Source: UBA4877 sp002399345 (lineage in GTDB: Bacteria; Bacillota; Thermoanaerobacteria; Thermoanaerobacterales; UBA4877). Taken from it: 64,000 bases of DNA. A model generated the notes under the pieces. The model was given only the letters and a program-made list of their open reading frames with translations. It ran no database searches and was not told the DNA's origin. Both the position numbers and the translations under genes were made by a program. Location of the stretch: the NCBI GenBank assembly GCA_036752905.1, contig DAIORT010000011.1, forward strand, positions 3,053 through 67,052, read 5' to 3'. Position 1 is the stretch's first letter. Each line of letters begins with the position of its first letter. This document shows positions 42,001-50,022 of the stretch, one piece after another.

Positions 42001-43194
42001 ATGAAAAAGTTATTTACATCTGAATCAGTGACAGAAGGGCATCCTGATAAGATATGCGACCAAATTGCCGATGCCATATTGGATGAGATTATTGCTGTAG
42101 ATCCAAATGCGCGTGTTGCTTGTGAGGTGGCTACAAATACAGGTATGGTTGTGGTGATGGGCGAGATAACAACTAAATGTTATGTAGACATACCTAAGAC
42201 GGTACGCAGAACAATAAAAGAGATCGGATACACTCGGGCTAAGTTTGGTTTTGATAGTGATACATGTGCCGTGATTACAAGTATTGATGAGCAGTCACCT
42301 GATATTGCACTGGGTGTGGACCGCTCGATGGAAGCAAAAAAAGAAAACCGTATTGAAGACTATGATGTGATAGGTGCAGGCGATCAGGGCATGATGTTTG
42401 GTTTTGCCTGTAATGAGACACCGGAGCTCATGCCTATGCCGATATCCTTTGCCAATAAGCTGACTAAGAGATTGGCCGAAGTGAGAAAAGATGGAACGCT
42501 TCCTTATTTGCGGCCGGACGGAAAGGCGCAGGTTACCATTGAATATGATGAGGATAAACCTGTAAGGGTGGATACCATTGTTGTGTCAGCTCAGCATCAT
42601 CCGGATGTGGATCATGATGTGATTGAAAAGGACATTATTGAGTATGTTATAAAGCCGGTGATACCGGATGATCTTTTAGATGATAAGACCAAGTATTATA
42701 TAAACCCAACAGGCAGGTTCACTGTCGGCGGCCCGCAGGGCGATTCGGGGCTGACCGGACGTAAGATAATAGTCGATACCTATGGCGGGTATGCAAGGCA
42801 TGGCGGCGGCTCTTTTTCGGGTAAAGACCCGACAAAAGTGGATAGATCCGCAAGCTATGCAGCCAGATATGTTGCCAAGAACATTGTTGCCGCCGGTATA
42901 GCGGACAAATGCGAGGTGGAGCTTGCATATGCGATAGGCCTGGCCCGGCCGGTTTCGGTCAGGGTAGATACATTTGGAACGGGAAGGCTGTCGGATGACA
43001 AAATAATTGAACTTATAAACAATAATTTTGATTTGCGGCCGGCCGCTATTATAGACAAATTAAAATTAAGACAGCCCATTTACCGACAAATAGCAGCGTA
43101 TGGTCACTTTGGCAGGACAGATCTTGATCTTCCTTGGGAGAAGACCGATAAGGCAGATACTTTAAAGGAACAGGCTACATCTTTTGCGGTATGA
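42001..43194 (+). CDS. metK: S-adenosylmethionine synthetase
   Basis: The 397-residue enzyme makes SAM from methionine and ATP. It has FTSESVTEGHPDKICDQIAD in its N-terminus (His near 15), the signature GAGDQGMMFGFA near 119-130 and GGGSFSGKDPTKVDRSA near 264-280. GGGAGGAATA precedes ATG 42001; the in-frame upstream start at 41935 lies in the riboswitch and is not real. The upstream S-box makes it feedback-controlled by its product. Confidence 0.97.
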   Translation: MKKLFTSESVTEGHPDKICDQIADAILDEIIAVDPNARVACEVATNTGMVVVMGEITTKCYVDIPKTVRRTIKEIGYTRAKFGFDSDTCAVITSIDEQSPDIALGVDRSMEAKKENRIEDYDVIGAGDQGMMFGFACNETPELMPMPISFANKLTKRLAEVRKDGTLPYLRPDGKAQVTIEYDEDKPVRVDTIVVSAQHHPDVDHDVIEKDIIEYVIKPVIPDDLLDDKTKYYINPTGRFTVGGPQGDSGLTGRKIIVDTYGGYARHGGGSFSGKDPTKVDRSASYAARYVAKNIVAAGIADKCEVELAYAIGLARPVSVRVDTFGTGRLSDDKIIELINNNFDLRPAAIIDKLKLRQPIYRQIAAYGHFGRTDLDLPWEKTDKADTLKEQATSFAV

Positions 43195-43222
43195 AGCAAT
43201 ATAATATAATTCATAGATAATT

Positions 43223-43252
43223 AAAAAAGAGCCTTGACAAGGCTCTTTTTTA
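43223..43252. terminator. Terminator of metK
   Basis: AAAAAAGAGCCTTG (43223-43236) pairs with CAAGGCTCTTTTTT (43239-43252), with a T-run. Confidence 0.92.
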
Positions 43253-43340
43253 ATTGAATACTTTATGATATTAACATTTATAGATATAGTTATATATGGA
43301 AATACTGTTTATTTGCATTGAAGGAGGAATACGTAGATTA

Positions 43341-44210
43341 ATGGAATATACATGGCATGATAACAAACTGTGCATAAAGAATGCAGATAATTTTGAGCTG
43401 GCACAGATTTTTGAAAGCGGACAATGCTTTAGATGGATGAATGATACAGATGGGTATGTGGGTGTGATTGGGGGTAGGGTAGTTAAAGTCAAAAAACTGC
43501 AGGGGAATATATTAATCGAGAATGTGCCGAAGGGAATGATGGATGATGTATTACTTTATTTCGATATAGGCAGAGACTACGATTGCATTAAGCAGAAATT
43601 AGGATCAGATGCTTATCTCGCAAAAGCTATGGAATATGGAAGCGGGATACGAATATTAAATCAAGAACCGTTTGAGTGTATGATTTCATATATTATTTCA
43701 GCTAACAACAGGATACCTCAAATACAACGTGTTGTTAATAATTTATCAAAAATGTATGGAAGACAAGTGAACTTTAGAGGCAAGACATATTATACGTTTC
43801 CTGAGCCGGATGTTTTGGCCGATACAAAAGTTTGCGATGTAAAGGAGAGCAGATGCGGATTTAGGGCAACCTATATATGTGATGCGGCGAAACGTGTGGC
43901 CTGGGGCGACCTGGATTTAAATGCACTTAAAAAAGAAGATTATGAGAAGGCAAAGTTTAAACTCATGGAGGTCAAAGGCATAGGACCAAAGGTTGCCGAT
44001 TGTATACTTCTTTATTCATTGCAAAATTATGATGCATTCCCTGTGGATGTATGGGTAAACAGAGTAATGACTGATATATATATACACCGTAAGGTGAGTT
44101 TAAATAAGGTAGGCGAATTTGCCAGGGATAAATTCGGACACCTGGCAGGTTTTGCGCAACTTTACCTTTTTTACTACTACAGAAATAATAGAGGAGACGA
44201 TAACCAGTGA
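43341..44210 (+). CDS. ogg: 8-oxoguanine DNA glycosylase (OGG1 type)
   Basis: About 289 residues. The N-terminal OGG domain has FELAQIFESGQCFRW (with the Q-C-F-R-W signature), and the HhH-GPD domain has LMEVKGIGPKVADCILLYSL (catalytic Lys) and DAFPVDVWVNRVM (catalytic Asp). It removes oxidised guanine and cuts the strand. AAGGAGG at 43321-43327 is 13 bases before ATG 43341; the in-frame ATG at 43296 has no site. The next gene overlaps the stop (GTGA). Confidence 0.92.
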   Translation: MEYTWHDNKLCIKNADNFELAQIFESGQCFRWMNDTDGYVGVIGGRVVKVKKLQGNILIENVPKGMMDDVLLYFDIGRDYDCIKQKLGSDAYLAKAMEYGSGIRILNQEPFECMISYIISANNRIPQIQRVVNNLSKMYGRQVNFRGKTYYTFPEPDVLADTKVCDVKESRCGFRATYICDAAKRVAWGDLDLNALKKEDYEKAKFKLMEVKGIGPKVADCILLYSLQNYDAFPVDVWVNRVMTDIYIHRKVSLNKVGEFARDKFGHLAGFAQLYLFYYYRNNRGDDNQ

Positions 44211-44881
44211 TAGGAGTTTTGATTGACACTTTGGCTATAGCTGCAGGCAGTATAATAGGTCTTTTTTTGAGAAGAGGTATACCACAGTCTATAAGTGATA
44301 TCGTTATGAAAGGAATCGGGCTTGTTACGGCAATTATGGGTATATCCTTTTCACTTAAATCAACCAACTCTATTATAATGATTTTAAGTGTTGTTCTGGG
44401 TGGTATATTGGGAGAGATACTCAATATCGATGGATTTTTAAATAACTTAGGTTTGAAATTGCAACAAAAATTTAAAGTCTATGGGCAGGTGGCCGAGGGG
44501 TTTGTGACGGCAACACTTATTTTTTGCGTAGGAGCAATGTCCATAGTCGGTTCCATACAGAGCGGGCTTAGTGGTAATAATACCGTATTGATCACAAAGG
44601 CCGGTTTAGACGGGATTACTGCAATTGTGCTCAGCTCTGCTATGGGTATCGGCGTATTGATGTCAGTGATCTCTGTTTTTACATATCAGGGTGTTATAGC
44701 CCTATCGGCGCGCCTTTTAAGTTCCTTTGCAAGCAATGCTTTAATAACTGAGATGACTGCCATAGGAGGTATTTTAATATTTGGATTATCCCTTGATATA
44801 TTAGGAATAACAAAAATCAAGGTAGCAAACCTGCTGCCCGCGATATTTATTCCTATAATATATTTTTTGATATTTTTGTAA
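44207..44881 (+). CDS. DUF554 membrane protein
   Basis: The 224-residue protein has about seven membrane segments and the DUF554 pattern: GVLIDTLAIAAGSIIGLFL at the start, FVTATLIFCVGAMSIVGSIQ near 105 and GLDGITAIVLSSAMGIGVLM near 137. It is a possible transporter; function is unknown. The GTG start overlaps the ogg stop (GTGA), with AGAGGAG ten bases upstream, so the two are coupled. A strong terminator follows. Confidence 0.88.
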   Translation: MIGVLIDTLAIAAGSIIGLFLRRGIPQSISDIVMKGIGLVTAIMGISFSLKSTNSIIMILSVVLGGILGEILNIDGFLNNLGLKLQQKFKVYGQVAEGFVTATLIFCVGAMSIVGSIQSGLSGNNTVLITKAGLDGITAIVLSSAMGIGVLMSVISVFTYQGVIALSARLLSSFASNALITEMTAIGGILIFGLSLDILGITKIKVANLLPAIFIPIIYFLIFL

Positions 44882-44910
44882 AACATAAATACTTGTCATA
44901 GTATATATCG

Positions 44911-44952
44911 GTCGCAAATCCACATTTAAATGTGATTTTGCGACTTTTTTTT
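44911..44952 (+). terminator. Strong terminator after the DUF554 gene
   Basis: GTCGCAAATCCACATTT (44911-44927) is perfectly paired, apart from one site, with AAATGTGATTTTGCGAC (44928-44944), and eight T follow. Confidence 0.93.
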
Positions 44953-45014
44953 GTAACAATAAATTATGACACAACATAATATGCTAACAGGAATATTTGA
45001 AGGAGGGTTACGAA

Positions 45015-45158
45015 ATGCCTTTTCTGGATTTTGTAGAAAGTGAAGATATTTTTCTTCTGTTCATTATTTTCCTGCTGTTTGAGGATAGTATGGATACGAA
45101 CATACTCATGATGCTATTGCTAATATTACTTATAAAATCTAATGATGAGTTATATTAA
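45015..45158 (+). CDS. Tiny hydrophobic protein, 47 residues
   Basis: ATG 45015 follows GAAGGAGGGTTAC (44999-45011). The product is leucine-rich in two blocks (DIFLLFIIFLLFEDSM and NILMMLLLILLIKSNDE). Such proteins are common in clostridial spores and their coats, but I cannot name a family. It is the first of five small genes reading the same way. Confidence 0.7.
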   Translation: MPFLDFVESEDIFLLFIIFLLFEDSMDTNILMMLLLILLIKSNDELY

Positions 45159-45208
45159 CACAAATGAGATCGGCTACATATTATATAAAGTAGAAAAGGG
45201 GAGATACA

Positions 45209-45334
45209 ATGAAACAGGGATATAAAGTCACTCCACAAGATCAGCTGTTGGTACTATTTCTATTTAAAATGTTTGAATGTGAATTTGAAGACCCTAAGCA
45301 ATTAGTTGTTCTCCTTTTCCTACTCGTTTTTTAA
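45209..45334 (+). CDS. Tiny hydrophobic protein, 41 residues
   Basis: ATG 45209 is preceded by AAAAGGGGAGAT. The sequence pairs VTPQDQLLVLFLFKMFECEF with the hydrophobic end PKQLVVLLFLLVF. It has the same two-block build as its neighbour (hydrophobic, acidic turn, hydrophobic). Function unknown, possibly spore surface. Confidence 0.65.
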   Translation: MKQGYKVTPQDQLLVLFLFKMFECEFEDPKQLVVLLFLLVF

Positions 45335-45362
45335 TTCTTTTAAATTAGAAGGAGGGTTTTCT

Positions 45363-45584
45363 ATGTCAGATGTTAAAGGCGGCGGCGGATTTGGCGGCTT
45401 TGGAGGATTTGGACTTGATAGAGAAAATCTGCTGCTTATACTCTTCCTATCATGGTTATTTAAACCAGGATGCGATAAAGGTGGATGTAACGATGGCGGG
45501 GGCATAGGATATGGCAATGGTGGAGATTTCAATCAACTACTGGTAATACTTCTGTTCCTTGTTCTTTCCGGAGGTTGTTTCTAG
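45363..45584 (+). CDS. Glycine-rich small hydrophobic protein, 73 residues
   Basis: ATG 45363 follows AAGGAGGG (45348-45355). The glycine-rich start (GGGGFGGFGGFGLDRENLLL) leads to ILFLSWLFKPGCDKGGCN, a glycine loop, and LLVILLFLVLSGGCF. Three cysteines are visible. It resembles the YjcZ-like small coat proteins in overall style only. A GGGCCC hairpin lies after it (45590-45605), without a T-run. Confidence 0.7.
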   Translation: MSDVKGGGGFGGFGGFGLDRENLLLILFLSWLFKPGCDKGGCNDGGGIGYGNGGDFNQLLVILLFLVLSGGCF

Positions 45585-45637
45585 AAATTGGGCCCTTTTG
45601 GGCCCGTACATAAATTATAATTAAAAGGAGGGGTATT

Positions 45638-45976
45638 ATGGATGAAATAGAGAAGCCTAGAGATGAAAACGATGATAAGGTGGACTTGACAAACAATAAA
45701 GACCTTCAAAATATAATGGGAAATGTACAAAAAGTATTGGATGATCCTGAAAAGCGTAAGATGCTCACACTTGTCCAGAAACTGATGGATAGTTCAGTGA
45801 ATGAAAGTAGCGATCCCAGGATAAATCTTTTAAATGCCATAAAACCGTTTTTAAAACCCAAGAGACAGAGAACTCTTGATAGTTTTAAACAATATTATAC
45901 ATACTTAAATGTAATAAAAACTCAAGAAGAATTTAACAAAATAAGTAAAGAGGAGGGGAAAGAAGATGGATTATAA
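45638..45976 (+). CDS. Clostridial hypothetical protein with DPRINLLxAIKPFL motif
   Basis: The 112-residue acidic and helical protein has a heptad-like middle (NIMGNVQKVLDDPEKRKML) and the motif DPRINLLNAIKPFLKPKRQR, which I recall in many small clostridial proteins of unknown role near spore genes. It has no signal or membrane segment. AAAAGGAGGGG precedes ATG 45638. The next gene overlaps its end by 11 bases. Confidence 0.7.
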   Translation: MDEIEKPRDENDDKVDLTNNKDLQNIMGNVQKVLDDPEKRKMLTLVQKLMDSSVNESSDPRINLLNAIKPFLKPKRQRTLDSFKQYYTYLNVIKTQEEFNKISKEEGKEDGL

Positions 45977-46175
45977 TATGTATAATAATGGTTATAGCAT
46001 GGATGAAGAAGACAATATAGCAGAAATCGAAGAAAATAACGAAGTAAAAGGCAAAGAAGTACATAAGAGCCTTGATTATACTGAAAACGAATCAACTCAG
46101 AGTACACAACCGTTTGACCTATCAAGTATTATAATTTTATTATTTTTGATATTTTTTGTAAGTAGGAGATTTTAG
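45966..46175 (+). CDS. Tail-anchored small protein, 69 residues
   Basis: The product has an acidic, asparagine-rich front (MDYNMYNNGYSMDEED) and one C-terminal hydrophobic segment (LSSIIILLFLIFFVSRRF), so it would be tail-anchored with most of it cytoplasmic. ATG 45966 lies nine bases after GAGGAGGGG, within the end of the upstream gene. Translational coupling suggests they work together. Family unknown. Confidence 0.65.
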   Translation: MDYNMYNNGYSMDEEDNIAEIEENNEVKGKEVHKSLDYTENESTQSTQPFDLSSIIILLFLIFFVSRRF

Positions 46176-46195
46176 GGATGGATGACATCCCTTTT
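46174..46195 (+). terminator. Terminator of the small-protein cluster
   Basis: AGGGATG (46174-46180) pairs with CATCCCT (46186-46192), followed by TTTT. Confidence 0.7.
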
Positions 46196-46307
46196 ATTAT
46201 TTTTACGCAAACATATGACCGATATCAATATAATAAGAAATTAAAAGAAAACATATGATTTATTGAGTAAATGAGATTTAATTAACTATTAACACCTATT
46301 ATGGCAC

Positions 46308-46374
46308 TTGATATAACAACTTCCATTTTCTATTATATATACTGTAATTAGCACTCGATGGATATGAGTGCTAA
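46308..46374 (+). promoter_or_regulatory. groESL promoter with CIRCE operator
   Basis: TTGATA (46308-46313), a 17-base spacer, TATTAT (46331-46336). Then TTAGCACTC (46348-46356), nine bases and GAGTGCTAA (46366-46374) form a perfect CIRCE element, the HrcA operator. Confidence 0.95.
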
Positions 46375-46398
46375 CAAAATTCTGAAGGAGGGATAAAC

Positions 46399-46683
46399 TT
46401 GAATATTAAACCACTTGGTGATAGGGTTGTAGTAAAGCCTACGGAAGCAGAAGAGGTTACAAAAAGTGGTATAGTTCTTCCGGAAACAGCAAAGGAGAAA
46501 CCGCAACAGGGTAAAGTGATTGCTGTAGGTAGCGGTGAATACATTGATGGAAAGAAAGTAGCTCTTGAAGTAAAAACAGGTGACAAGGTAATTTATTCAA
46601 AATATGCTGGTACGGAATTCAAAATGGATGATGATAAGTATCTCATTTTGAAAGAGAATGACATTCTGGGAATTATAGAATAA
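46399..46683 (+). CDS. groES: Co-chaperonin GroES
   Basis: The 94-residue protein has IKPLGDRVVVKPTEAEE at the start, the mobile loop TKSGIVLPETAKEKPQ near 22-37, and GDKVIYSKYAGTEFK near 61-75. It caps GroEL in protein folding. The start is TTG 46399 after GAAGGAGGG, so it depends on a strong site. It is first in the CIRCE-controlled operon. Confidence 0.97.
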   Translation: MNIKPLGDRVVVKPTEAEEVTKSGIVLPETAKEKPQQGKVIAVGSGEYIDGKKVALEVKTGDKVIYSKYAGTEFKMDDDKYLILKENDILGIIE

Positions 46684-46699
46684 GGTAGGAGGGATAATA

Positions 46700-48331
46700 A
46701 TGGCTGCTAAAGATATTCTTTTTGGTGAGGAAGCACGCAGGGCTCTTGAAAGTGGTGTGGACAAGGTAGCAGATACTGTTAAAGTTACACTTGGTCCCAA
46801 GGGACGTAATGTGGTATTAGACAAAAAATATGGTGCACCAACAATTACTAACGATGGTGTTACGATTGCAAGGGAAATTGACCTGGAGGATCCTTTTGAG
46901 AACCAAGGTGTCCAATTGGTAAAAGAGGTTGCAAGCAAGACAAATGATATAGCAGGTGACGGAACAACAACCGCAACCGTTTTGGCTCAGGCAATGGTAC
47001 GAGAAGGTATGAGGAATGTGGCTGCCGGAGCAAACCCTATGATATTAAGACGGGGTATTACAAAAGCGGTAGATGCAGTTATAGATCAACTTAAAAGTAT
47101 TTCCAAGACGATAGAAGGTAAGGAGTCGATAGCTCAGGTTGCATCCAACTCTGCAGCAGATGAAGAAATTGGACAACTTATTGCGGATGCAATGGAGAAG
47201 GTTGGTAAAGACGGAGTTATTTCAGTAGAAGAATCCAAAACGATGAAGACCGATCTTGAAGTTGTTGAAGGAATGCAGTTTGACAGAGGCTACATATCTC
47301 CGTATATGGTAACCGATACAGAAAAGATGGAGGCTGTCTTAGACGACCCACTTATCTTAATAACCGATAAGAAGATATCAAACGTCCAGGAGATTCTTCC
47401 GTTGTTGGAGAAAGTTGTACAGCAGGGAAAGAAGCTTCTCATAATTGCCGATGATGTTGAAGGTGAGGCCCTTCCAACATTGGTTGTAAACAAACTGAGA
47501 GGTACATTTACTTGTGTTGCCGTAAAGGCTCCGGGCTTTGGAGACAGAAGAAAGGATATGCTCCAGGATATAGCAATATTGACCGGCGGGCAGGTTATCT
47601 CCGATGAATTGGGTTATGATATGAAGACTGTGGATATAAACCTGTTAGGGAAAGCGAGACAAGTAAAGGTAGACAAGGAAAACACAACGATAGTAGGCGG
47701 AAGTGGAGATAAGGACGAGATCAATAACAGGGTACAGCAGATTAGGGTCCAGATCGAAGACACAACATCCGACTATGATAGAGAAAAACTTCAGGAAAGA
47801 CTTGCAAAATTAGCAGGCGGTGTAGCTGTGGTTCAGGCCGGTGCTGCAACAGAGACGGAACTTAAAGAGAGAAGGCACCGTATTGAAGATGCCTTATCAG
47901 CTACAAGAGCTGCCGTTGAAGAAGGTATAGTACCGGGAGGAGGAGTAGCATTAATCAATTGTATCCCGGCTGTAGTTAAGGTGGTTTCCGAACTTAAGGG
48001 TGATGAGAAGACAGGCGCAATGCTAGTCAAGAGATCACTGGAAGAACCTTTAAGACAGATTGCTCAAAATGCCGGTGTTGAGGGATCGGTTATTATTGAA
48101 AAGATTAAGAACAGCAACAAACCTGGTTATGGTTATGATGCTTATAATGAGGAATATAAAGACATGGTTTCAGCGGGTATCCTCGACCCAACCAAGGTAA
48201 CACGTTCTGCATTACAAAATGCAGCCAGCATAGCCTCTATGATATTGACCACAGAGTCCCTTGTGGTGGAAAAGCCTGAAGAGAATCCACCAGCGGCACC
48301 TCAGGCACCAAATCCGGAAATGGGATATTAA
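46700..48331 (+). CDS. groEL: Chaperonin GroEL
   Basis: The 543-residue chaperonin has LGPKGRNVVLDKKYGAPTIT near 31-50, the ATP site DGTTTATVLAQA near 87-98, and ERRHRIEDALSATRAAVEEG near 392-411. The tail is PPAAPQAPNPEMGY rather than the usual Gly-Gly-Met repeat. ATG 46700 follows GTAGGAGGGATA. It is the second gene of the operon and is repressed by HrcA through CIRCE until heat shock. Confidence 0.97.
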   Translation: MAAKDILFGEEARRALESGVDKVADTVKVTLGPKGRNVVLDKKYGAPTITNDGVTIAREIDLEDPFENQGVQLVKEVASKTNDIAGDGTTTATVLAQAMVREGMRNVAAGANPMILRRGITKAVDAVIDQLKSISKTIEGKESIAQVASNSAADEEIGQLIADAMEKVGKDGVISVEESKTMKTDLEVVEGMQFDRGYISPYMVTDTEKMEAVLDDPLILITDKKISNVQEILPLLEKVVQQGKKLLIIADDVEGEALPTLVVNKLRGTFTCVAVKAPGFGDRRKDMLQDIAILTGGQVISDELGYDMKTVDINLLGKARQVKVDKENTTIVGGSGDKDEINNRVQQIRVQIEDTTSDYDREKLQERLAKLAGGVAVVQAGAATETELKERRHRIEDALSATRAAVEEGIVPGGGVALINCIPAVVKVVSELKGDEKTGAMLVKRSLEEPLRQIAQNAGVEGSVIIEKIKNSNKPGYGYDAYNEEYKDMVSAGILDPTKVTRSALQNAASIASMILTTESLVVEKPEENPPAAPQAPNPEMGY

Positions 48332-48343
48332 TATAGGCTATTA

Positions 48344-48373
48344 AAAGCAGGGAAATCTTCCCTGCTTTTTTTA
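48344..48373 (+). terminator. Terminator of groESL
   Basis: AAGCAGGGA (48345-48353) pairs with TCCCTGCTT (48359-48367), followed by a seven-base T-run. Confidence 0.9.
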
Positions 48374-48380
48374 TATACTG

Positions 48381-48410
48381 TTGACAGGGTATATCAAAAT
48401 CTGATATATT
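48381..48410 (+). promoter_or_regulatory. Putative promoter of guaB
   Basis: A perfect TTGACA (48381-48386), 18 bases and TATATT (48405-48410). The start of RNA would leave a leader of about 135 bases. Confidence 0.65.
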
Positions 48411-48509
48411 ATTTACAAACTTTCTTTTGATATAAAAATTAGAGCTTTTGTTTAAAAACTTTCTTCCTTGCACAGTATAGTGTTTGGTTGTATTTATTGG
48501 GTTGACCTT

Positions 48510-48546
48510 ATGAGGCTTCAGGAAGGCCTCATATTTTAAAATGAGG
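48510..48546 (+). promoter_or_regulatory. guaB leader with two alternative hairpins over the ribosome site
   Basis: Segment A ATGAGGC (48510-48516) can pair with B GCCTCAT (48526-48532). B can instead pair with C ATGAGG (48541-48546), which is the guaB ribosome site (GAGGTG). The two pairings exclude each other, so A-B frees and B-C hides the site. A known purine riboswitch core is not visible. Confidence 0.5.
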
Positions 48547-48553
48547 TGAAAAT

Positions 48554-50020
48554 ATGTATGATAAAGTAATTAAAGAAGGTTTGACTTTCGATGACGTGCT
48601 TTTGATTCCTGCAAAATCGGAGGTTTTACCAAGGGATGTTAAGCTTGCCACTAAATTGACGGAGAGGATAAACTTAAATATTCCTATCCTGAGTGCGGCT
48701 ATGGATACAGTGACAGAAGCAGATTTGGCAATTGCTATGGCTAGAGAAGGCGGTATGGGTATAATTCACAAAAATATGAGTATAGAAAAGCAGGCCTTGG
48801 AGGTTGACAGGGTTAAGAGATCTGAGAACGGCGTTATAACCGATCCGATTTCTCTTGCACCAGATAATACTATAAGTGATGTACTTGAGGTTATGGAAAG
48901 GTATCATATTTCCGGAGTTCCAGTAACGGTCAAAGGGAAACTTGTAGGAATAATAACTAATAGAGATATAAGATTTGAAAATAATTATTTGAAGACTATT
49001 TCTGAGGTTATGACTAAGGATAACCTGATAACTGCAAGAATCGGTACAACCCTGAGTGATGCGCAGAAAATCTTAAAACATCATAAAATTGAAAAGCTAC
49101 CGCTTGTGGATTCCGATGGTTGTCTGCGCGGCCTTATTACTACAAAGGATATAGAAAAAACCATACAGTACCCTAATTCTGCAAAGGATAGTAACGGCAG
49201 ACTGGTTGTAGGTGCTGCAGTCGGTACTGCAAAAGATACCATGGATAGGATAAAAGCATTGCATGATGCACACGTGGATGCTGTTATTATAGATACTGCT
49301 CATGGGCATTCATATAAGGTGTTTGACACTTTGGAGAAGGCAAAGAATCTATTCCCTGATATTGAATTTATTGTCGGGAATGTAGCTACTGCCGAGGCTA
49401 CAAGAGATTTGATTGCTGCGGGAGCCAGTGCGGTGAAGGTTGGTATAGGACCGGGATCCATATGTACTACCAGGGTTATAGCCGGTGTGGGTGTGCCACA
49501 GATTACGGCGGTTTTGGAGTGCGCTGAGGAAGCTAATAAACATAATATACCCATAATTGCCGACGGCGGTATAAAGTATTCCGGTGATATTACCAAGGCT
49601 ATTGCCGCAGGGGCAAGTGCAGTTATGTTGGGCAGTATGTTTGCTGGGGCAGAGGAGAGTCCCGGGCAGCTTGAGATATTCCAGGGCAGAAGGTTTAAAA
49701 CATATAGGGGCATGGGTTCGATATCCGCTATGAAGTCTGGGAGCAGTGACCGCTATTTTCAGGATGGATCATCTAAGTTCGTGCCCGAAGGGATTGAAGG
49801 AAGAGTTCCTTATAAAGGTCCTTTAAAGGACATTATTTATCAATTGGTAGGAGGAATAAGATCCGGTATGGGATATTGCGGCGCAAAGGATATAGATTCA
49901 CTGAGAGAGGATGGTAAGTTTGTCAAGATTACTTCAGCCGGTTTAAAGGAAAGCCATCCGCATGATGTTATGATTACGAGGGAAGCGCCCAATTATAGTG
50001 TTGAATGGAGTGAGGAGTAG
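48554..50020 (+). CDS. guaB: Inosine-5'-monophosphate dehydrogenase
   Basis: The 488-residue enzyme oxidises IMP to XMP for GMP synthesis. It has TFDDVLLIPAKSEVLPRDV near 11-29, two CBS domains (about 95-210, LEVMERYHISGVPVTVKGKL), and the active-site Cys in VGIGPGSICTTRVIAGVG near 297-314, with the flap GMGSISAMK near 390. ATG 48554 follows AATGAGGTGA, which takes part in leader pairing. guaA follows two bases after the stop. Confidence 0.96.
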   Translation: MYDKVIKEGLTFDDVLLIPAKSEVLPRDVKLATKLTERINLNIPILSAAMDTVTEADLAIAMAREGGMGIIHKNMSIEKQALEVDRVKRSENGVITDPISLAPDNTISDVLEVMERYHISGVPVTVKGKLVGIITNRDIRFENNYLKTISEVMTKDNLITARIGTTLSDAQKILKHHKIEKLPLVDSDGCLRGLITTKDIEKTIQYPNSAKDSNGRLVVGAAVGTAKDTMDRIKALHDAHVDAVIIDTAHGHSYKVFDTLEKAKNLFPDIEFIVGNVATAEATRDLIAAGASAVKVGIGPGSICTTRVIAGVGVPQITAVLECAEEANKHNIPIIADGGIKYSGDITKAIAAGASAVMLGSMFAGAEESPGQLEIFQGRRFKTYRGMGSISAMKSGSSDRYFQDGSSKFVPEGIEGRVPYKGPLKDIIYQLVGGIRSGMGYCGAKDIDSLREDGKFVKITSAGLKESHPHDVMITREAPNYSVEWSEE

Positions 50021-50022
50021 CA

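Noticed and set aside
45590..45605. GGGCCC-TTTT-GGGCCC as a terminator
   Set aside because: Hairpin is short, self-complementary and not followed by a T-run.
48411..48553. Purine or guanine riboswitch in front of guaB
   Set aside because: The conserved purine-riboswitch loop cores were not found. Only the alternate hairpins over the ribosome site are supported.
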